Of a DNA stretch of 22,054 nt, positions 14,968 through 22,054 are shown piece by piece. Made by a program: the position numbers and the translations under genes. The notes beneath the pieces were generated by a model, which saw nothing but the letters and a program-made list of their open reading frames with translations, did no database searches and was not told the origin of the DNA. Every line of letters begins with the position of its first letter. Position 1 is the first letter of the stretch. Origin of the DNA: CAZSVE01 sp964610175 (lineage in GTDB: Bacteria; Pseudomonadota; Gammaproteobacteria; HK1); assembly GCA_964610175.1 (NCBI GenBank), contig CAZSVE010000050.1:1-22054 (forward strand), read 5' to 3'.

Positions 14968-17900
14968 ATGCAGTCGAGACTCGACGCCATGGAGTCGGCG
15001 CGAACGGAACCCATTGCCATCATCGGCATGGGGTGTCGTTTTCCCCAGGCCAATAATCCCGATGCCTACTGGGAACTGCTACAAGGTGGCATCGATGCCA
15101 TCACCGAAGTACCCTCGGAGCGTTGGGACATCGACGAATTTTTCGACCCCGATCCCGATGTCCCGGGAAAGATCTACACGCGCCATGGTGGCTTCCTGTC
15201 GAACATCGATGGATTCGATTCCGGCTTTTTCGGAATATCTCCCCGAGAGGCCGTGGATCTGGACCCCCAACAGCGCCTGCTTCTGGAAGTCGCCTGGGAG
15301 GCCCTGGAAGATGCCGGCCAATCGCCCCAGGGATTGAAAAACGCAGCGGTGGGGGTCTTCGTCGGCGTCAGTCAAATGGACTACGGAGTGTGGCAATTAT
15401 CCAGTCATCCCGAAGCTGTTTCCGCCTATTCGGTGACCGGTACGGGTCTTGCCTTCACGGCAGGACGGCTTGCCCATGCGCTGGGTCTTCAGGGGCCCGC
15501 GCTGGCGACGGATACGGCCTGTTCCTCCTCGTTGACCGCCGTCCATCTCGCCTGCCGGAGTTTGCAAACGGCGGAATGTCGACTGGCCCTCGCGGGTGGC
15601 GTCAACCTGAATCTCATGCCGGAGACCACGGCGTTCTGTTCGCGGGCGCATGCCCTGTCCCCGGATGGACGTTGCAAGACCTTCGATGCGGGCGCCAACG
15701 GCTTCGTTCGCAGTGAAGGGTGCGGGATCGTGGTATTGAAACGCCTGTCGGATGCCATTGCCGATCAGGACAATATTCTCGCGGTGATTCGCGGTTCGGC
15801 CATCAACCACGACGGCCCGAGCAGCGGATTTACCGTACCCAACCAACGGGCCCAGGAAAAACTGCTGCACCGGGCGCTGCAAAACGCCCGGGTAGCGCCG
15901 AGCGAAGTAAGCTACATCGAGGCCCACGGCACCGGAACGTCCCTGGGCGATCCCATCGAGGTGGGGGCGCTCGACACCGTCTTCGCCGAAAGCCATTCCT
16001 CGGACTCACCGCTCACCATCGCTTCGGTGAAGACCAATATCGGACACCTGGAGGCAGCGGCGGGCATCGCGGGGCTGATGAAGATCGTATTGTCTCTGCA
16101 ACACGAAGAGATCCCGCCCCACCTGCATTTCCAAACCCCTAATCCCCATATCGATTGGGCCAATCTCCCCTTCCGGGTTCCCGTGGAACGGCAGCCCTGG
16201 CCCCGTGGCCGAAAAAGTGATCGAGAACGGCGCATCGCGGGGGTGAGTTCCTTCGGCATGAGCGGCACCAACGCCCATGTGGTGGTCGAGGAGGCCCCCC
16301 CCGTGGCTTGTTGGGATGAGCCTGCGAATCCCAACGAAACCGTATCCATCCCCGATTCCGTTGGGATTCGTCCTTCATCCCAACCTATGACTTTTACCGA
16401 GCGCCCGTTCCATCTATTGACGCTGTCGGCCAAGAGCGACGAGGCACTGCGCGAGCTGGCAGGAAACTATGCCACTTGGTTTGTCAGCCACCCGGAAGTA
16501 CCACTGACCGATATCTGCTTCACGGCCAATACCGGGCGTTCCCATTTCGAACACCGCCTTGCCCTGGTTACCGAATCGGAAAAGGCGCGGGAACGACTCC
16601 GCACCGGCGGTTACATGGTGGGCACCGCCTCTCGGGAAAGACCCGGAATCGCATTTCTGTTCACCGGGCAGGGTTCCCAGTACCGGGGCATGGGGCGGCA
16701 GTTGTACGAGACAGCGCCGCTTTTCCGCCAAACCCTGGATCGGTGCGACGCCATCTTGCGCCCCCTGGATGTGCCCTTGCTGGATCTGTTGTATCCGAAC
16801 ACCGAAAAATCCGCCTCCCAGTTTCCCCCGGATCCCCTGAATCGGACCATCTATACGCAACCTGCCCTGTTTTCCCTGGAATATGCCCTGGCTACCCTGT
16901 GGCGCTCCCTGGGCGTAAAACCCGATGTGGTCATGGGACACAGCGTCGGGGAGTATGTGGCCGCCTGCGTCGCCGGGGCCTTCGACCTGGAAAGCGGCTT
17001 GAAACTCATAGCGGCCCGGGGGCGTCTCATGCAGACCCTGTGCAAGACCGGCGACATGTTGGCGTTGCCGTTGGATGAAGACAAAACCCGCGAGATCATC
17101 GCGCCTTTCGGCGCGGAAATCTCCATCGCCGCCATCAATGGCCCGAAGAGCGTGGTCGTCTCCGGCGCCCACCGGGCCATGGAGCGCCTGTCGGCGAAAC
17201 TCGCCGATCGTGGCATCGAGGCAAGACCCCTGTCCGTCTCCCATGCCTTCCATTCGAGCCTCATGGAACCCATGCTGGCCGAATTCCACGAGGTGGCGCA
17301 ATCCATAACCTACGCCAGGCCGCGCATCCCCCTGTGCTCCAATGTCACGGGTGCTGTCGCAACCCATGAAATTACCAGTGCGGCCTATTGGGTTCGGCAC
17401 GTGCGTATGCCGGTGCGCTTCGCGGCAGGCATCGAGGCGCTGCATGCGGAGGGGATAACGACCTTCCTGGAGATCGGTCCGAAGCCGACGCTCCTCGGCA
17501 TGGCCCGTCAGTGTCTGCCGGATATCCCGAATCATCCGGATGCCCCGGATCATAATGCAAGGACATGGCTCCCGAGCCTGCGCAAGGGACGGGAGGACTG
17601 GCGGCAGATGCTCTCGAGCCTGGGACAATGGTACGTGCAGGGAGGTGCCGTGGATTGGGCGGGGTTCGACAGTGCGAAAGACGACATCCCTCCGCCCCGC
17701 AAGGTGCAATTGCCCACCTATCCCTTCCAGCGGGAGCGGTATTGGATCGACGAGGCGCGCCTTACCCGGCGGACTGCCGGAGACCCGCCCGGTCACCCCT
17801 TGTTGGGTCGAAGATTGCAATTGGCTGGCACCGAGAACATCCACTTCGAGTCCGAAATCGATCTCGCCATGATATCGTGGCTTGCCGACCACCGCGTATT

Positions 17901-20900
17901 CGATGTCGTTGTCTTTCCGGCCACAGGGTATCTGGAAATGGCATTGGCGGCTGCTGCCGACGTTTTCCATGGGGCCGATAATCCAGGGGTACGACATACA
18001 CCCCTGCGGATAAGAGACGTCGCCTTCGAGCAGGCGCTGATCCTGCCCCAAGAGGAAACGAACACCATGCAACTGGTGTTATTTCCAGAGAATAGTGGCT
18101 ACCGTTTCCAGATCTCGACGCTCGGCGAGAGATCCCAATGGACGCCCCATGCGACCGGACAACTGGTTATCGATGGGGGCGGTGTCGAACAACCCGGGGT
18201 CGAACAACCCGAGGCGGTGGATTTGGCCCGGTTGCGCTCCCGGTGTCCCAACGAGATCCCCGTTTCCGAGCATTACCAATTCTGTCGAGAACAGGGTCCC
18301 GATTACGGTCCCGGCTTCCAGGGAGTAAAGCAGCTCTTTCGGGGAGACGGCATGGCATTGGGGCGAATCGAGCTGCCCAACCCATTGGCTGTCGCAACCA
18401 CTATGGAGAATATATGCGGAACCGAGGCCAAGGGGATCGAGAACTATCGACTGCATCCAGTGCTCATGGATGCCGCGCTCCAGGTGGTGATGGCACTGCT
18501 CGAGGCATCGGACGACACCTATCTGCTGGTGGGAATCGAGGAGCTTCGCGTCTACCGTCCTGGTGGGGATCGGTTTTGGAGTCTTGTCAGGATCACCGAT
18601 TCGAGCCCAAAGGCCCCCACGGCCAAGGCTTTGACCTGCGATGCATCCTTGTTCGATGACTCGGGTGTTCCCGTGGCCGAGATCAAGGGCCTTGCCATGG
18701 GATGCGTCGCTCATGAAACCATCCAGCGCTATTTCAAGAAGCAATCGGATGATCTATATGAGATCGTCTGGCGGCAGCATCGGCTTGAAACCGCTTCCCT
18801 CATGGCGCATGAAAATACCGGAATCTGGTTGATATTCGCCGATGGCAGTGGCGTGGGTAATTCCCTGGCCGAGCGTCTTGCCGAGGTGGGGAATACCTGC
18901 ACCCTGGTCTATGCGGATACGGCTAACCTTGGATGGGCAAAGTCGCCCAATCCGTCACCATGGGCCGTGCCCATCGGCGAAGAGACGGGCACGGCGCCCG
19001 GTTCGACTTCGCCCGATTCGATTTCCCATGATAATCGGCCTGCCTTTATCCATCCTACAGAGAACGCACGGCATCTCGACCCTGTAGATCCCGCCGCTTT
19101 CCACCGCCTGTTCACGGAGGTGTCCGGAGAAGGAACACCACCGCTTCGAGGCATCGTCCACCTGTGGAGTCTGGATGCCCCCGATGCCTCGGAGTTGACG
19201 GCCAAGACACTCACGGGGGCACAGCGCCTCGGTTGCGGCAGTGTGCTGCATTTGTTGCAGGCGCAAATCGAACAAGGGAAAGTGGCGAAATTATGGCTGG
19301 TGACCCGAAACGCGGTTGATGTCGAACAGGGACAGGAGGCGCTGGCCGTTGCCCAGTCGCCCTTGTGGGGAATGGGCAAAGTGATTGCCATGGAGCATCC
19401 CCAGCTTCACTGCGCGCGGGTGGACCTCGACCCGAAGAGCGACATGGGCACCAACGCCGCATCCCTCTTCGAAGAGATCCGATCAGAGACACAAGAGGAC
19501 CAGGTTTCCTTGCGTGACAATGTCCGTTACGTGGCGAGATTGGTCCATTATGGTCGGGAACGGGCGGCAGGCAGACTCGATGTCCCACGGGAGGGGCCAT
19601 GCCAATTGCAGATCACGACACCGGGGACCCTGGACAATCTGGTGCTTGCACCGGTGAGGCGTCGTTCGCCGACGGCGGGTGAAGTGGAGATCCAGGTGCG
19701 GGCGTCCGGCCTGAATTTCAGGGATGTTCTCAACGCACTGGGCATGTATCCGGGCGACCCCGGCCCGCTCGGCAGCGAATGTGCCGGAGAGATCGTCGCC
19801 ATTGGGGAGGGAGTAGCGGGATTTCGGAAAGGTGATTCGGTCATTGCCATGGCACCGGGCAGTTTCAGTGGATATGTCACCGTGGATGCGGCCATGGTCG
19901 CGCCAAAACCGGAGGGACTCGACTTCGAAGCAGCTGCCACCATCCCCGTGGTCTTCCTGACTGCGTATTACGCACTGCACCGCCTGGCCAATATCAAGAT
20001 CGGGGATCGGGTCCTCATCCATGCGGCAGCGGGTGGTGTCGGCCAGGCGGCCATGCAACTGGCGCGGCTGGCCGGTGCCGAGGTGTTTGCCACCGCGAGC
20101 CCGGCGAAATGGAAATTTCTCGAATCCCTCGGCGTTACCCATATCATGAACTCCCGAACGCTGGATTTCGCCGAACGGATAATGGAAATCACGCGAGGGC
20201 AAGGCGTCGATATCGTATTGAATTCCCTGACCTCGGAGGGTTTTATCGAAAAGAGCCTCTCGGTGTTACGGAACGATGGTCGCTTTTTGGAAATTGCCAA
20301 GGTCGATGTTTGGAAGCCCGAAGAAGTTGCCCGATCGAGACCGGATGTATCCTATTCCCTTATCGACCTTGCCCAAAAGCAACCCACGTCGATACGGGCG
20401 ATGTTGGGAGAGCTGATGGGATTGTTCGAGACCGGTGGATTGAAGCCCTTGACCCACAGGACATTCCCCCTCGTCGAGGCCATCGGCGCGTTTCGTCACA
20501 TGCAACAGGCCCGGCATATCGGCAAGATCATCCTGACGCCTCCACTTGAAGCCGATACGGAGACATCCACACCGATACGCAGTGATTGCGCCTATCTCAT
20601 CACCGGTGGTCTCGGTGCCCTGGGAATGACCGTTGCCCGCTGGATGGTCGACGAAGGCGCCCGACACCTGGTACTCGCCGGGCGGCGTGGGCCTTCCCAT
20701 GAAGCACAGGCGGTCATTGCTCGATTGAAAGCGAGTGGCGCCGAGGTACTGGTCATTGGTGTGGATGTCTCCGATGAGGCGCAGGTAGCCCGCCTCTTGG
20801 AAGAGATAGCGGAAAAGATGCCGCCGCTCGCGGGCGTTATCCATGCCGCTGGTGTCATCGATGATGGCGTACTGGTACAGCAGGATGTGGCGTGCTTCGA

Positions 20901-21714
20901 CAAGGTCATGGCCCCCAAGGTGGCCGGCGGTTGGATTCTCCATACGCTCACCCAAGACCAGCCACTGGACTTCTTCGTGTGTTTTTCTTCCATGGCATCC
21001 CTGTTGGGTTCCTCCGGCCAGGGTAACTACGCCGCCGCCAACGCCTTCCTGGATACCCTGGCCGAGCACCGCAAAAATCTGGGATTGCCGGGGCTTTCCA
21101 TCCATTGGGGCGCTTGGGCAAAGGTCGGATTGGCCGCCGAGATGGACAGTCGGCAACAAAAGCGCTTGGCGGCCATGGGCATAGAAGCCATCGATCCCGA
21201 TAGAGGAACATCGGTCCTGGGCGCCCTGGTGGGACAAACCGAAGTTGCTCGGATCGGCGTTTGCCCCATGAACTGGTCGCGGTACCTGAAACAGTTTCCC
21301 ACAGTGCCCGGCTTTTTGTCCGAATCGGCTCGATGCGCGTCGCCTGTCGCCGACTCGATGCCCATCGAGCGACGGTTGGCGCAGGCTACCGAGGAGGAAT
21401 ACGAAGACATGCTAACGGCGTTTCTCCGGGACGAATTTGCCAGTGCTCTTGGCATGGCATCCGCCCGGTTGGATGTACAACAACCCTTGAACACCATGGG
21501 ACTCGATTCCCTCATGGTGGTGGAGATGAAGAATCGCATGCGATCGGAATTGGACGTCGAGATATCCATGGCGGAACTCGTGGGAGGGGCCAGTGTTTTC
21601 GATTTGGTCCGGGAAATCAAAACGCAACTCGGGACACACGCCGGTATCGCCTTGCCCTCCCCCACGAATGCGAGCACACCGATTTCCAGGAGGGAAATGC
21701 TTGCTCGCCTCTAG
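14968..21714 (+). CDS. Type I polyketide synthase, fully reducing single module (KS-AT-DH-psiKR-ER-KR-ACP)
   Basis: A 2248-residue multidomain enzyme. KS: DTACSSS (Cys185), EAHGTGT (His320), KTNIGHLEAA (His360). AT: GHSVGEY (Ser659), with HAFH (759-762), the malonyl-CoA signature. DH: LADHRVFDVVVFPATGY (His975) and HPVLMDA (Asp1168). A catalytically empty structural KR half follows (about 1250-1530). ER: LNFRDVLNALGMYPG and NADPH motif HAAAGGVGQAA (1685-1695). KR: TGGLGALG (1879-1886), Ser2008 and Tyr2021 in QGNYAAAN, and a VIDDG motif pointing to B-type stereochemistry. ACP: MGLDSL (Ser2181). All reductive domains look active, so each cycle should give a saturated beta-carbon. There is no thioesterase, methyltransferase or reductase. 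Its partner appears to be the ligase-ACP at 10723. The start is compromised by a frame break (true start probably 14895). The stop lies within a repeat element. Confidence 0.93.
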   Translation: MQSRLDAMESARTEPIAIIGMGCRFPQANNPDAYWELLQGGIDAITEVPSERWDIDEFFDPDPDVPGKIYTRHGGFLSNIDGFDSGFFGISPREAVDLDPQQRLLLEVAWEALEDAGQSPQGLKNAAVGVFVGVSQMDYGVWQLSSHPEAVSAYSVTGTGLAFTAGRLAHALGLQGPALATDTACSSSLTAVHLACRSLQTAECRLALAGGVNLNLMPETTAFCSRAHALSPDGRCKTFDAGANGFVRSEGCGIVVLKRLSDAIADQDNILAVIRGSAINHDGPSSGFTVPNQRAQEKLLHRALQNARVAPSEVSYIEAHGTGTSLGDPIEVGALDTVFAESHSSDSPLTIASVKTNIGHLEAAAGIAGLMKIVLSLQHEEIPPHLHFQTPNPHIDWANLPFRVPVERQPWPRGRKSDRERRIAGVSSFGMSGTNAHVVVEEAPPVACWDEPANPNETVSIPDSVGIRPSSQPMTFTERPFHLLTLSAKSDEALRELAGNYATWFVSHPEVPLTDICFTANTGRSHFEHRLALVTESEKARERLRTGGYMVGTASRERPGIAFLFTGQGSQYRGMGRQLYETAPLFRQTLDRCDAILRPLDVPLLDLLYPNTEKSASQFPPDPLNRTIYTQPALFSLEYALATLWRSLGVKPDVVMGHSVGEYVAACVAGAFDLESGLKLIAARGRLMQTLCKTGDMLALPLDEDKTREIIAPFGAEISIAAINGPKSVVVSGAHRAMERLSAKLADRGIEARPLSVSHAFHSSLMEPMLAEFHEVAQSITYARPRIPLCSNVTGAVATHEITSAAYWVRHVRMPVRFAAGIEALHAEGITTFLEIGPKPTLLGMARQCLPDIPNHPDAPDHNARTWLPSLRKGREDWRQMLSSLGQWYVQGGAVDWAGFDSAKDDIPPPRKVQLPTYPFQRERYWIDEARLTRRTAGDPPGHPLLGRRLQLAGTENIHFESEIDLAMISWLADHRVFDVVVFPATGYLEMALAAAADVFHGADNPGVRHTPLRIRDVAFEQALILPQEETNTMQLVLFPENSGYRFQISTLGERSQWTPHATGQLVIDGGGVEQPGVEQPEAVDLARLRSRCPNEIPVSEHYQFCREQGPDYGPGFQGVKQLFRGDGMALGRIELPNPLAVATTMENICGTEAKGIENYRLHPVLMDAALQVVMALLEASDDTYLLVGIEELRVYRPGGDRFWSLVRITDSSPKAPTAKALTCDASLFDDSGVPVAEIKGLAMGCVAHETIQRYFKKQSDDLYEIVWRQHRLETASLMAHENTGIWLIFADGSGVGNSLAERLAEVGNTCTLVYADTANLGWAKSPNPSPWAVPIGEETGTAPGSTSPDSISHDNRPAFIHPTENARHLDPVDPAAFHRLFTEVSGEGTPPLRGIVHLWSLDAPDASELTAKTLTGAQRLGCGSVLHLLQAQIEQGKVAKLWLVTRNAVDVEQGQEALAVAQSPLWGMGKVIAMEHPQLHCARVDLDPKSDMGTNAASLFEEIRSETQEDQVSLRDNVRYVARLVHYGRERAAGRLDVPREGPCQLQITTPGTLDNLVLAPVRRRSPTAGEVEIQVRASGLNFRDVLNALGMYPGDPGPLGSECAGEIVAIGEGVAGFRKGDSVIAMAPGSFSGYVTVDAAMVAPKPEGLDFEAAATIPVVFLTAYYALHRLANIKIGDRVLIHAAAGGVGQAAMQLARLAGAEVFATASPAKWKFLESLGVTHIMNSRTLDFAERIMEITRGQGVDIVLNSLTSEGFIEKSLSVLRNDGRFLEIAKVDVWKPEEVARSRPDVSYSLIDLAQKQPTSIRAMLGELMGLFETGGLKPLTHRTFPLVEAIGAFRHMQQARHIGKIILTPPLEADTETSTPIRSDCAYLITGGLGALGMTVARWMVDEGARHLVLAGRRGPSHEAQAVIARLKASGAEVLVIGVDVSDEAQVARLLEEIAEKMPPLAGVIHAAGVIDDGVLVQQDVACFDKVMAPKVAGGWILHTLTQDQPLDFFVCFSSMASLLGSSGQGNYAAANAFLDTLAEHRKNLGLPGLSIHWGAWAKVGLAAEMDSRQQKRLAAMGIEAIDPDRGTSVLGALVGQTEVARIGVCPMNWSRYLKQFPTVPGFLSESARCASPVADSMPIERRLAQATEEEYEDMLTAFLRDEFASALGMASARLDVQQPLNTMGLDSLMVVEMKNRMRSELDVEISMAELVGGASVFDLVREIKTQLGTHAGIALPSPTNASTPISRREMLARL

Positions 21715-21848
21715 CGAAGCTTGTGTTCGAACTATCAACTTGGTTATTTTCCGCTCAGCTTCACGATTGGATCAAGTTTTACAATACACCAATTCCACCT
21801 TACTAATACTCAATCATGCTTCATCGGTTTGAGGCGAAGCTTCGCTAG
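21711..21848 (-). repeat. Dispersed repeat element, copy C, with 12-bp terminal inverted repeats
   Basis: The interior (21737-21848) is the reverse complement of copy A, from GTTATTTTCCGCTCAGCTTC to GAGGCGAAGCTTCGCTAG. The two ends carry perfect inverted repeats, CTAGCGAAGCTT (21711-21722) and AAGCTTCGCTAG (21837-21848). The left end supplies the TAG stop of the PKS (21712-21714). Confidence 0.8.
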
Positions 21849-21930
21849 GCCATGATTTAGCATTGGTAAAGAAAAATTGCTGTTCTGTAAAACTCATTTG
21901 GGAAGATGAGCGGGAAACAAATTAGTGCAG
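21849..21930 (+). repeat. Dispersed repeat element, diverged copy D
   Basis: CATGATTTAGCATTGGTAAA ... CTGTAAAACTCAT ... GAGCGGGAAACAAATTAG follows copy A in the plus direction, sharing the central palindrome with copy C to form a head-to-head pair. 21931-22054 shows nothing recognisable. Confidence 0.6.
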
Positions 21931-22054
21931 CCTTTGGTTGTAACCGAATGTTGCAGTCGAATTTTTTGTCTTGCCAAAGAGTCCCGTGTGACAGGATCGG
22001 GACAGTTGTATGTCGTATCCTTGATACGTTATCCATGCAGTAAATCCATTGAGC

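Noticed and set aside
16414..18072. Long minus-strand open frame (552 codons) across the PKS
   Set aside because: Antisense shadow of the AT and DH region; the plus frame carries all catalytic motifs.
1..22054. tRNA or rRNA genes
   Set aside because: No T-loop GTTCGANTC with acceptor pairing and no rRNA-like sequence was found by eye on either strand.

Overview
The window reads as chromosomal DNA of a Gram-negative bacterium, most likely a sulfur-oxidising gammaproteobacterium. The clues are a TsdA-type thiosulfate dehydrogenase with a second c-type cytochrome, a TorF/TIGR02001 outer-membrane protein, a glnK-amtB pair and the codon style. No rRNA or other phylogenetic marker is present, so no genus can be named. 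Dispersed repeats, gene remnants and frame breaks are frequent. Several frame breaks fall in C-runs, so some may be assembly errors.

Layout. 1-745 is non-coding and repeat-rich, with two perfect long inverted repeats and a 21-bp tandem array. 746-3141 (minus) is a cytochrome cluster: a c4-like diheme cytochrome (frameshifted), a PIN-domain toxin with an apparent internal deletion, its small antitoxin-like partner, and tsdA (damaged at both ends). 3582-4346 (minus) is a TorF-like outer-membrane protein. 4908-6755 (minus) is glnK-amtB behind a good sigma-54 promoter, with a frameshifted remnant of a second amtB between the two genes. 7578-8501 (plus) is a PfkB sugar kinase. 8665-10400 holds repeat elements, a relic of an RND-efflux adaptor, and a PD-(D/E)XK (Rpn/PDDEXK_2) nuclease with a 36-bp internal repeat. 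10723-21714 (plus) is a biosynthetic locus: a benzoate-CoA-ligase-like enzyme fused to an acyl carrier protein, then a fully reducing type I polyketide synthase (KS-AT-DH-psiKR-ER-KR-ACP). An AT-richer restriction-modification cassette (12915-14856) sits between these two. The window ends in repeats.

How they work together. The ligase-ACP ends in a helix resembling a PKS docking tail. The true N-terminus of the PKS, recoverable by correcting one C in a C7 tract, looks like the matching docking helix. Together they look like a two-protein assembly line: an aryl acid is activated, loaded on the ACP, handed to the PKS, extended with malonyl-CoA and fully reduced, giving a 3-arylpropanoyl (or, if iterative, omega-aryl alkanoyl) thioester. 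No release domain is seen. The PKS stop codon lies inside a repeat element, so the 3' end of the gene or cluster may have been lost. The restriction-modification pair appears to have inserted between the two partners.
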